Positions 17,825 to 26,083 of a DNA stretch of 38,547 nucleotides are shown here, piece after piece. The position numbers were made by a program, and so were the translations under genes. The number at the start of each line of letters is the position of its first letter. Within the stretch, counting starts at the first letter, position 1. This DNA is from Deltaproteobacteria bacterium (GTDB lineage Bacteria > Myxococcota > JACPTQ01). The notes under the pieces were generated by a model. That model saw only the letters and a list, made by a program, of their open reading frames with translations, did no database searches and was not told the origin of the DNA. The stretch lies in the NCBI GenBank assembly GCA_016192705.1, contig JACPTQ010000024.1, positions 4,374-42,920 of the forward strand, in the 5' to 3' direction.

Positions 17825-18394
17825 TCAATTCCCCGTCCACGCCTTTTGCTCTTCCATTTTGAGGATTTCTACGGGCGAAAGTTTCTTTATCGCCTCGGCG
17901 AGCGCTTTCGGCCCGCGCAGGATCGCGCGAACCGCGTCGACGATCCGCGCCCAGACGCCGCCCGTCATCTTGACGTTCGACTTTTTGAGATCACCGACTG
18001 CTCCCGCTACTTGACCGACCGAGCCCTGCAGCGAACCCGGGAGCCATTTCTTTGCGTCGTTCACCCGCTGCGCAGCGCCATTAAACGCGGCGGCATTTTC
18101 GGCGGCCGACTGCGCGACGGCTCGACCCTGCGCCGCACGCGCGCACGCGTTGAAATTCCCGCGCGCCTTGTCACCGCAAATAGTCCGCGCGTCGCGACAA
18201 GGATTTAACCCCGTGCAGCCGTATGTCGTGCCACCGCACTTCGCAGTCGTCGGACATTTTTGACAGTAGCATTTGTCGTACGCGACGCCGCACGCGGTCC
18301 GATCCGCGAACTGCTTCTGGTCGCAATTCTGCGCCCGCGCAGCGAGCGGCAGCGCTATGACGAACGACAATGCGAGCGTGGTCCAAGTTGACAT
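17825..18394 (-). CDS. Small exported 10-cysteine protein heading the giant-gene train
   Basis: The ATG at 18394 gives 189 residues. AGGAGG lies 9 bases upstream, and a typical signal peptide follows directly (LALSFVIALPLAARAQ, cleavage near 21-22). The mature N-terminal part is dense in cysteine: positions 24, 35, 42, 44, 47, 53, 60, 66, 73 and 84, including CYCQKC. This suggests a small disulfide-knotted domain or, less likely, a metal site. The C-terminal part is helical and Cys-free, and ends with a Lys/Glu-rich segment. Its TGA overlaps the ribosome-binding site of the giant gene, so the two proteins are probably made together; it may act as a chaperone or partner of the giant protein (inference). 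It is the first gene after the divergent control region. No family was recognised. Confidence 0.85.
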   Translation of the reverse strand: MSTWTTLALSFVIALPLAARAQNCDQKQFADRTACGVAYDKCYCQKCPTTAKCGGTTYGCTGLNPCRDARTICGDKARGNFNACARAAQGRAVAQSAAENAAAFNGAAQRVNDAKKWLPGSLQGSVGQVAGAVGDLKKSNVKMTGGVWARIVDAVRAILRGPKALAEAIKKLSPVEILKMEEQKAWTGN

Positions 18395-18660
18395 CGCGGT
18401 CTCCCTCCTGCCGTTCGTCACGGCGGTCACCCGAGCAACTCTAACTATCGATGACTGTTGCGCTCAGTATAGACGCGAGACGCAGAATAATATTCATTGT
18501 GTGTCGAAATAACCCATCGATAATGTAGGGTTTTCTGCGCCTATGTGGGATTCTCCCGATGACTTTTTCGCGCGCTACAACTCGCATCGCAAAGCTCGAC
18601 AAAGTCAATCCAATAATACTAGACAGATTTATTCGACATTAGTAGTATCATGTACTTCAA
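18395..18660. promoter_or_regulatory. Divergent control region of the two core gene trains
   Basis: This gap between head-to-head genes is clearly richer in A+T than its surroundings, especially from 18440 to 18660, and has no plausible gene. On the minus strand a -10-like TATACT lies at 18466-18471, about 70 bases before the ATG at 18394; its -35 match is poor. On the plus strand TATCAT at 18646-18651 is -10-like but lies so close to the ATG at 18661 that a transcript from it would be leaderless or nearly so; no ribosome-binding site precedes that ATG. Both trains must start from here or close by. Confidence 0.55.
18613..18651. promoter_or_regulatory. Operator-like inverted repeat next to the plus-strand start
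   Basis: ATAATACTA at 18613-18621 is matched in inverted orientation by TAGTATCAT at 18643-18651 (8 of 9 positions pair). The arms are separated by 21 bases, and the right arm ends 9 bases before the ATG at 18661. It stands out in a G+C-rich genome and overlaps the only -10-like hexamer, so a regulator-binding site is possible. A chance match in A+T-rich DNA cannot be excluded. Confidence 0.3.
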
Positions 18661-20190
18661 ATGGGCGGGGTAACCAAAAGAATTTGGTTCGTCGCGGGGC
18701 TCACGTTCGCTGGTTTCACGGCGTTCGCCGTTCCAGCCTCCGCGAACGACCGGCTACCGAAGCGAATCCAGGGGCCGTTCGGCATCGCGCGGAAGGAAGT
18801 CCAGAAGTACACGAAGTACATCCTTGAAAAGGTTTGGCGACCGCGGCTTGCCGAGCTCAAGGCGTCGGAACCCGATCCCAAAAAGCGCGCGGAAAAAGCC
18901 GACGCGATGGTCGACGACATCGTCCATATCTTGCTGCCTTACACGACGAAGGTCGTTGACGACGTCATCTTTGGCACCGGCGAAACCTACCTCAAGATGA
19001 CGATGCCGAAGCGCGGGCTCGTCGCGCTTGGGGGAAAGCCGGGAACCAGTGCAGTTCCAGCGTCGGGCAACCCGACGGATGCGCTCAAGCAGGCGGTCGC
19101 GGATCTCGGCGGCGCTCACGAGCGCGAACTCAACGACCGGATTCAGCAGGCGCTCACCGAAGAGCTCGAGGATTCGGCGCAGCGCGAGGTTGAGCGGGCG
19201 CTCGATCTACCGGTGCGCGGGCGCGGGCGCGAGACGCCGCGAAAACTCACCGACCAATACGAGCCTCCTTATATGGAGAAGATTCGGCGCGACGTGCACA
19301 GCTACATCTACTGGGCGCTTCGCAAAAAGTACCGGCTCGAGCTCACGCACCTCGCGATGTCGAAGAGCCAGGAGGAGATCGACCGCGCCGAGCACACGGG
19401 CGACATTTGGGGCATAACGTCGGCGGCGTCGTACGAGGCGTGGGCGATGAACCGGCTCGAAATCGATTTTAAGTGGGGGCGACCGAGTTGGGAGATCGAT
19501 AGGCGACGAATCCGGCGGCGCATGGACCAGGACCAGGCGAAAGGGGCGTGGGCCTTTGCGAAGCTCGTGAAGGAGCTGACGTCGAAAGAGACGCTCAGTG
19601 CGGCGAATAACGAGATCGACCGGCGGATCGGCGAAGAGATGGCGAAGGGGCCGCTTCGCGAGAAGGCCGAGCGGTTTCCGGGGACGACGAAGGAGCTGCG
19701 TGAGGCGTTCGAACGCGTGAAAGACGGGCTCGACCCGATCGCCGATCGCGCGATGGACCGCGTGAAACTCCCGCCCGATATGGAAGCGCTCGCACGCGAG
19801 AACGGGCGAAAGTTTTTGCGCGAAGAGCTTGGCGAAGAGATGACGCTCGCGGTGCAGCGTCACGCGATCCCGTGGGCGGCGTGGCGACGCGTGAACGACC
19901 GGTTGCCAGGAATGGTTCGCCATGCGCTCGATCGGTTTGACCCAGGCGTACTGACGGGGGCTGCGCGACGAAAAAAGGCGGCTGCGCATGTGCGAACGGC
20001 GATTACGAATGAAATCGACGACGACATCGACGTAACGCTGCGTGAGCTTGGGGACCAGAGCGACCTCGGGAATCCGGGCCTGCGCGAGCGACGCGTCCGC
20101 GAGGTGCGGAAAAAGACGGGGATCGACAAGGCGGTCGACGCCGAGATTCGGCGACATTTGAAGCGTGAGATGGGAGAGGAGAGGGAGTGA
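18661..20190 (+). CDS. Exported, highly charged helical protein
   Basis: The ATG at 18661 is the only usable start, because an in-frame TAG sits just upstream at 18643. It gives 509 residues with a signal peptide ending VPASA around residue 28. There is no visible ribosome-binding site. The mature protein is rich in Arg, Lys, Glu and Asp with regular heptad-like spacing, so it is expected to be mostly alpha-helical, with no membrane segment and almost no cysteine. Short recurring motifs such as NEIDRRIGEEM and NEIDDDIDVTL hint at diverged helical repeats. It is the first gene of the plus-strand train. Its TGA overlaps the ATG of the lectin-bearing giant gene by one base, so the two are translationally coupled and may form a complex (inference). 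Family not recognised. Confidence 0.85.
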   Translation: MGGVTKRIWFVAGLTFAGFTAFAVPASANDRLPKRIQGPFGIARKEVQKYTKYILEKVWRPRLAELKASEPDPKKRAEKADAMVDDIVHILLPYTTKVVDDVIFGTGETYLKMTMPKRGLVALGGKPGTSAVPASGNPTDALKQAVADLGGAHERELNDRIQQALTEELEDSAQREVERALDLPVRGRGRETPRKLTDQYEPPYMEKIRRDVHSYIYWALRKKYRLELTHLAMSKSQEEIDRAEHTGDIWGITSAASYEAWAMNRLEIDFKWGRPSWEIDRRRIRRRMDQDQAKGAWAFAKLVKELTSKETLSAANNEIDRRIGEEMAKGPLREKAERFPGTTKELREAFERVKDGLDPIADRAMDRVKLPPDMEALARENGRKFLREELGEEMTLAVQRHAIPWAAWRRVNDRLPGMVRHALDRFDPGVLTGAARRKKAAAHVRTAITNEIDDDIDVTLRELGDQSDLGNPGLRERRVREVRKKTGIDKAVDAEIRRHLKREMGEERE

Positions 20191-23100
20191 TGCGAACGAA
20201 GTTTTGGGTTGTTTCAATCGGTGTTTTAGCGCTGACTGGCGTTGCAACCGCTAAGGACAATGTCGGAACCGGGCGCGGGCGCGACATCAGTCGTGGTCGA
20301 ATCGATACGAGCACGCAGGTTCGGATGACCGGCGTCACGAATCTCGCGCGTGGCAAAACTGCAACGCAATCGAGCACCGGATATGGCGGGGTCGCAAGTC
20401 GCGCGGTCGACGGGAATACGAACGGAAACTTTGCGGCGAATTCGACGACCCACACGGGGAACGATCGAGAGGCGTGGTGGCAAGTCGACTTGGGCGTGGT
20501 CGCGACCCTCGATCGCATCGTGATCTACAACCGGACCGACTGCTGCATGCAGCGCCTCTCGAATTTCAATCTCATGACGTCGATAGACAACGTGCAGTGG
20601 ACCCTTGTCGAGTCGATCACAAGCCCCATCGGCGAATCGATGGCGTTTCGCGCGCAGCGGAGCGCGCGGTACGTACGGATTCAGCTTCTCGGGAAGGGGT
20701 GGCTGAGCCTCGCCGAGGTTGTGGTGTTTGGTGAACCGCCCGCCGGCACGGGACGCGGACCAGGCCGAATGCCGCGACCGGGTGGCGGCCAAGCGACGCC
20801 CGGAACCGGCGGTGGCGGCACCGCTTTCATCGACGTCATGGAAGTTAAGCCGTACGCGGTTGGGCCGGGTGTTTTCAAGCCCTATGGTCTCTTCGAAGAC
20901 CGGAGCCGCGAGAACGCACTAAGGGATTTTGCACGTCAAAGGAAAAACTATCCCGGCCTCGGAGACCTTTACCCGATTGGCGCTGTTGATAAGGACGGGC
21001 GATGCGTTGTCGCGCCATCGTTCAGTGTCGCGGATCTCATCTCATCCGACGTCGTGGCTGTCATGAAGGGCGTTGGAACTTCGAGTGCGCTCGCAACCCG
21101 GCGCGCACCGGCAGCCCGATCGCGACGTGTCGCGCGCGGGGCGGGTGGAGCCGCCGTGATGGAGTCGACAGCAATCGCGGTTCAGCCGTTAAGCGCCTCG
21201 GTGGCGCTGGTCTTTGGCGGCGTTCAAAAGCCGATCTGCGACGAGCTTCTCGAGAAGGAAAAAAAGGGGGAAATCCCCGCGGGCGAGAAGCCGCCGACGA
21301 GCCTCGCGGACGAATCCTGCTTGACCGACGCCGAGAGGACCGCCGCGGATCAAAACGACGCCGCCGACGCGCAGCGCGACGCCGCCGAGAAGCGCCCGGA
21401 CATTGCGGAACGTGCCGCCGCCCGCGTAAAGGCGAAAGCCGCGCGAGACAACTGCATCCCGCCGCACGAACGGTATCAAATGCTGCTTCCCGAGATCGTG
21501 AAGTTCGTCAAATACACCGCGGACCGAGCGTTTCTCCACACGAAACCCAAGAATAAGGCCGAGGCGGTCGACATCCTCGTCGACGGCGGCTGTCGCGCGA
21601 TCGCGCGCAAGATGCCGGGCTACGCGAAGATCGTGAAGATGACGATCGGCAAGCCGCAGATCGATGGGGTCGGCGACTGGGACAAGGAGGCGAAAGACCC
21701 GTCGAAGCGCGAGGAGTTCAAACAGGCGTTCGCCGATGAGTTCGGGAAGCCGGCTTCACCAGGGAAAAAAGAGCAGAAGGACTATGAGCCGCCGAAGCGC
21801 GACGAAGTGATCGAAGTTTGTACGGTCACGCACCTGCAGCTCGAAAAGATGCTTCGCGCCGACCTCGCACGGGTTGTTGCGCCGCTCAACGAATCGAGTT
21901 GGGGCACAAAGGCGGCGACGCTGCCGCTCAAGCCGGTGAGTGACGGGCGCTCGCAGCAAGAGATGCTCGAGGCGTCAAAAGTTTTCAACCAGATCAAGAT
22001 GGCGGTTTACGACGCGGTGATCGACAAGGACGGGAAGCGGCTCTATCAGCCCGCGGTCATCGACGGAAAAGCGTACTGCGCAAAGCTTGGTGGAGTGCCC
22101 ACGCTTCACATCGATACCCAGGGCTTCGGTTCCAACCAGAACTTTACGCGTCTGGGCGGATGCATGCTGTCGAAGACCGCGTTTCAGCCGCCTGGAGGCT
22201 TCAAACCCGAACTCCGACCCACGTGCCACGACACCGCGGAGATCGACGACGCGACCAAGAAGGGCTCGGATCCAAAGATGTTGGCGGCGTTCAAGGCACT
22301 CGGGTGGACGAGGATGCCGCTCTACTGCCGTGTCAACCCGCATCTCCTCTGTGCGCCGTACTCGTTCTCGGTCGGCAAGGTCTTCAAAGATCCGCAACCG
22401 TCGCTCGCAACCGGCCGAAAGGAATCTGAAATCTACTGCGAGTTCCCAACGGGCGAGCTGAATCGACGCATTTCGGAGTACTTCCTTTCGTTCGACCTCA
22501 GCAAGCTCGCGAAGGGGCTCGATCATATGAAGGGCCAGGGCTTCTCGACCGTTACCGACCGCCTCGTCGGCCACTACCGCAAGGGCGGAAACGCGCGCGT
22601 CTTCGATGCGGCAGAGAAAGCCAAAGGCCAAAAAACGAACGTTGACGTCGATAACGTACCAGGCGCCACGAAAGAGGAAGTCACGGCCCAAAACGCGGGG
22701 GCGCCGCGGCGACAGCAGCGAGAGGTTCTTCGGCGGTACGTCGGGCAGTGGACTGACGCCTTCGAATACGGGCAGATGGTCGACTTCTTAAAGGAGCGTT
22801 CGTTCGCGCCACCGCCACCGATCGCGACGAACATGTTTTTCGGCGATCCCGTCGGCGCAGCGATTTACAAGGCGGTCAAAAACCTCGCCAAAAGTAAGGA
22901 CTGGCTGTTTCAGCTTTATCGAACGATCGAAGGACGGCAGCTCGGGTACTTTTTTGCCGATTGTAACGACATGTGGGACGTCTGTCAGGCTCCCAAGCTT
23001 AATGGCGAGCGAAATGCGTGCATGGCGTGCGCGCGGAAAGCCGTCGCCGAGTTTTGCGTCGATGGCAAGAAGGACGGCGTCTGCAGCGGGCCAGACCTTT

Positions 23101-26072
23101 ACGGCGGCCGCGTCGTGGGGCCCGGTATCGGCGGCTCGGCCGGTACCGGCGTTTGGCTCGGCCCGAGAACGCTCGCGAACTGGATCACGGCGCGCGTCCT
23201 TGGGACGGGGCTCTGGAAAGACCAGCCGGCCTGCTTCGATCAGGCGTCACGCATCATTCTCGCGACCGACTTTTTCGGCATCGAGCAAGGCGACTTCTCG
23301 AATCGCGTGACGAACTGGATGAGGCAGCTGCCGATCACGGCGTGGCAGCGATGCTACCTCATTACGTCGGTATCCGACTTCGGTAAGAAACCGAGCGTTT
23401 GTGATAACGCCATCTGGGGAAAAGACGGCACATTCGGGACGTTCAAGAAGGACGCCAGCCTCGAGACGAAAAAGTTTTGGGTCAACTCCGCATTCTTCTC
23501 AGAAACCGGAGACCTCCCCTACCTTCGCAGTCCCATCTTTCAGGTCGTGCGCGAGCACTCGCGGTACAAAGACGCGCTTGCAACATGGGCAACGCATCCG
23601 TCCGGGACTTGCTTTGCCAAGCCGTTCGACAATGCCCTGCAGTTTTTCAGCAACCATTGGAGGGAGACGGAGTCAAAAAAGGAGTATTGGGGCGGCTCGC
23701 GGGAGACGCCAGACATGGGCGATGCGACCGACGGGATCATGGGGTCGCTCGCGCCGATTATCGGAAAGATCCTGGGGATGCTGATGAACGCGGCCGGCAT
23801 CACCGACATGATGAAGACGCTCGCGAAGGCCGCGGGGCTCACGCCCGAGCAGGGGGCCGATTGCGAGGACGCTGAGTACCGCACGGTTCAGATGAAGATC
23901 GCGAAGGGGTCGCGGCTCGACAACAAGCGCGGGTGCCTGTCGAAGGTGTTCGCGAAGAATTTCGTCAGCGTGCTCGAGTCGATCATCGTCATGCTCGGCA
24001 ATAAGCTCGTCGATTGGTCGGTGCAGCTCCTTAAGACGGGGCTCCAGGCGGCGAAATCGGCGCTCCTCTCGGCGGCCGGGTCGGTGCCGTTCATCGGGGG
24101 AATCCTCGTGACGGCGATCGACATCGCGTGGGAACTTATTTTTGAGTTTGCGGTGAAGGCGCTTTTGAAGGGGCTCGTCGTCGCGAACTTGCCCGAGTGG
24201 TTGCAAATTAAGAAGCTCGCAAAGCTGCCGGTCGAGGAGCTTCTCGATAACCCGATCGTCGCGGTCGTCATGGGGATCATCACGTACATCATCGATGCAG
24301 CGGTGACGTATGGGAACTCGGGTTTTGTCACGGCGGGGTTCGCGACGCTCCTCTCCGCGATTAAGGAAATCCTTGAAAGCCAAATCAATAAGAACGACCC
24401 CGCGGCGTACTTTTGGGTGCGCGCGCTCATTTACGCAAAGAAAGAGCTGCTCAGTAAGGGCGGAGGCGGAGGTAACGAGTACAGCTTTACGGACCAGTTG
24501 AAGAATCTTGGCGCGGCGCTCGTCGCGGGGTTTGGAACGGCGGTCGAGCGGAATCTGACTGGAACGACGCTGACGGCATTCAAAGCCGCGGTCGACGACC
24601 TCAAAAACAAGATCCAGAGCGGGCAGTTTGAAAAGGACCTCAAAGAACTGAGCACCAACCCAGTTGGCGCGCTCAAAAAGATCATCGGCGAGACGATCGT
24701 CCCGATTGTGTTGCCGGTCGTCTTGTCGTTCGTGAAAGCGGAAGATTGGGTGAAAAACGCGATCGGCAGTTTCACGAAGGCGCTGACGGAGCTCCTTGGG
24801 GCCGACAAAAAGCCGCTCGCCAATGTGGTGCACGGGGTCGCGTCAGCCGTCACCGAAGGGGTCAAGGAACTCCTCGGGGGGATCAAGTACGGGAGCGATT
24901 CGCTGCGAAGCGCGGTGCTCGTCGTGTTTAAGGGGGCGGTCGACGCCGTCTTCAATCCGAACAAGGTTGGGGCGCCGTCGGCGAGCGATCTTTTGAAGGG
25001 CGCGGTGAAGCTCGCCGGCACCGTCATCAGCGACCAGGCGCGCGGGGCGCTCGGGGATGCCGAAGGAAAACTTGTCGGGAGCGGAATGGCGGCCGTCTTC
25101 GACATCATCGCTGCGGGAAAGGCGCCAAGCGCAGGCGATCTTCTTTCGAAGGTTGGCTCGCTTCTCGCGGAGTACGGCGAAGAGCGCTTAAAGCCGATGG
25201 CGCCGCTTGCCGGGTTCCTCGCATCGTATTTCTTTGGACCGACGGGGCCGTTCCAAAACGCGAATGCGTTCAATAGCCCGCTCGCGGGGATGGAGTCGTT
25301 TGGCCAGCGGTTCCTCGCGCCGATTCGCGATTTCCTCGACTGGCGCGACAACTTGCCGCGCGCGATGCGACAGGCGTTCAAGTTTGGCGACGCGATCGAC
25401 AAACTCACCGAAGATCAGATCGACAAGATCGTCGAGGCCGACACGCCCGCTGCGCTCGCCGAAGGGATTTCGCTCCTCGCGGCGATGCTGCGACCGAAGT
25501 TCCTCGAGCTTTGGCCGGTCGACTTTAGAGACATCGTGGGTCCTGGCTACGACGAGGTTTTTGGGCTCATCGTGTCGGTCGTGAAAGAGGGGAAGCAAGG
25601 TTGGGACAAATGGAAGGGCCAAATCGTCGCGAAGGTCGTCGGTGCGTTTCGTGCGCTCGTGAAGCGGGCCGTGCGAAAAGGGATTTCTGACCCGGCCGTG
25701 GGCGACCTCCTCGCGGGTGTTGTCGACGCGTTCGCGGACACGCTTCTCGACACCGCGGCGATGAGCTCACCGGGAACCGCGGTCGACAAGCTGCTCAAGG
25801 GTTTCGCGACTCCGCTCGGAACGTTCCTAAACACGAAATTCAAGCTCGGTGGATTCGCTGGAAAGCTCGTTAATGCGCTCATTGCGGAAGGGGTTCAACT
25901 CCTCAGCAATCCCGCTAAGCGCGAGTCGCTCGGGAACAAGTCGCCGGGCGTCCTCATCAAGGACGTCCTCACATTCTTGATCGGCGCGGTCGGCGATGAA
26001 GCGGGCGGAACAATGAAGGCGATTCTCGATGCGGCGGCGCCGATGCTGCTGCAACAGATTCCAGCGCAGTAA
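20190..26072 (+). CDS. Large exported protein with N-terminal F-type (fucose-binding) lectin domain
   Basis: The ATG at 20190 overlaps the preceding TGA and has GGAG-rich sequence just upstream; a GTG at 20187 is the alternative. The product has 1960 residues with a signal peptide at 1-21. Residues about 50-181 form an F5/8 type C-like jelly roll that begins NLARGKTATQSS. It carries the full F-type lectin signature HX26RXDX4R: His88, Arg115, Asp117, Arg122, with adjacent Cys118-Cys119 as in eel fucolectin. A Gly/Pro linker follows (about 183-212). The middle region has a Cys cluster near 924-966 (CMACARKAVAEFC). The C-terminal half is helical with strongly hydrophobic stretches near 1292-1322 and 1354-1373, which could insert into membranes or pack in a bundle. 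Sugar binding is well supported by motif; the roughly 1780 residues after it match nothing I recognise. It precedes three Zn-PLC/HET-C-type genes. Confidence 0.93.
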   Translation: MRTKFWVVSIGVLALTGVATAKDNVGTGRGRDISRGRIDTSTQVRMTGVTNLARGKTATQSSTGYGGVASRAVDGNTNGNFAANSTTHTGNDREAWWQVDLGVVATLDRIVIYNRTDCCMQRLSNFNLMTSIDNVQWTLVESITSPIGESMAFRAQRSARYVRIQLLGKGWLSLAEVVVFGEPPAGTGRGPGRMPRPGGGQATPGTGGGGTAFIDVMEVKPYAVGPGVFKPYGLFEDRSRENALRDFARQRKNYPGLGDLYPIGAVDKDGRCVVAPSFSVADLISSDVVAVMKGVGTSSALATRRAPAARSRRVARGAGGAAVMESTAIAVQPLSASVALVFGGVQKPICDELLEKEKKGEIPAGEKPPTSLADESCLTDAERTAADQNDAADAQRDAAEKRPDIAERAAARVKAKAARDNCIPPHERYQMLLPEIVKFVKYTADRAFLHTKPKNKAEAVDILVDGGCRAIARKMPGYAKIVKMTIGKPQIDGVGDWDKEAKDPSKREEFKQAFADEFGKPASPGKKEQKDYEPPKRDEVIEVCTVTHLQLEKMLRADLARVVAPLNESSWGTKAATLPLKPVSDGRSQQEMLEASKVFNQIKMAVYDAVIDKDGKRLYQPAVIDGKAYCAKLGGVPTLHIDTQGFGSNQNFTRLGGCMLSKTAFQPPGGFKPELRPTCHDTAEIDDATKKGSDPKMLAAFKALGWTRMPLYCRVNPHLLCAPYSFSVGKVFKDPQPSLATGRKESEIYCEFPTGELNRRISEYFLSFDLSKLAKGLDHMKGQGFSTVTDRLVGHYRKGGNARVFDAAEKAKGQKTNVDVDNVPGATKEEVTAQNAGAPRRQQREVLRRYVGQWTDAFEYGQMVDFLKERSFAPPPPIATNMFFGDPVGAAIYKAVKNLAKSKDWLFQLYRTIEGRQLGYFFADCNDMWDVCQAPKLNGERNACMACARKAVAEFCVDGKKDGVCSGPDLYGGRVVGPGIGGSAGTGVWLGPRTLANWITARVLGTGLWKDQPACFDQASRIILATDFFGIEQGDFSNRVTNWMRQLPITAWQRCYLITSVSDFGKKPSVCDNAIWGKDGTFGTFKKDASLETKKFWVNSAFFSETGDLPYLRSPIFQVVREHSRYKDALATWATHPSGTCFAKPFDNALQFFSNHWRETESKKEYWGGSRETPDMGDATDGIMGSLAPIIGKILGMLMNAAGITDMMKTLAKAAGLTPEQGADCEDAEYRTVQMKIAKGSRLDNKRGCLSKVFAKNFVSVLESIIVMLGNKLVDWSVQLLKTGLQAAKSALLSAAGSVPFIGGILVTAIDIAWELIFEFAVKALLKGLVVANLPEWLQIKKLAKLPVEELLDNPIVAVVMGIITYIIDAAVTYGNSGFVTAGFATLLSAIKEILESQINKNDPAAYFWVRALIYAKKELLSKGGGGGNEYSFTDQLKNLGAALVAGFGTAVERNLTGTTLTAFKAAVDDLKNKIQSGQFEKDLKELSTNPVGALKKIIGETIVPIVLPVVLSFVKAEDWVKNAIGSFTKALTELLGADKKPLANVVHGVASAVTEGVKELLGGIKYGSDSLRSAVLVVFKGAVDAVFNPNKVGAPSASDLLKGAVKLAGTVISDQARGALGDAEGKLVGSGMAAVFDIIAAGKAPSAGDLLSKVGSLLAEYGEERLKPMAPLAGFLASYFFGPTGPFQNANAFNSPLAGMESFGQRFLAPIRDFLDWRDNLPRAMRQAFKFGDAIDKLTEDQIDKIVEADTPAALAEGISLLAAMLRPKFLELWPVDFRDIVGPGYDEVFGLIVSVVKEGKQGWDKWKGQIVAKVVGAFRALVKRAVRKGISDPAVGDLLAGVVDAFADTLLDTAAMSSPGTAVDKLLKGFATPLGTFLNTKFKLGGFAGKLVNALIAEGVQLLSNPAKRESLGNKSPGVLIKDVLTFLIGAVGDEAGGTMKAILDAAAPMLLQQIPAQ

Positions 26073-26083
26073 GGGGAACAAAG

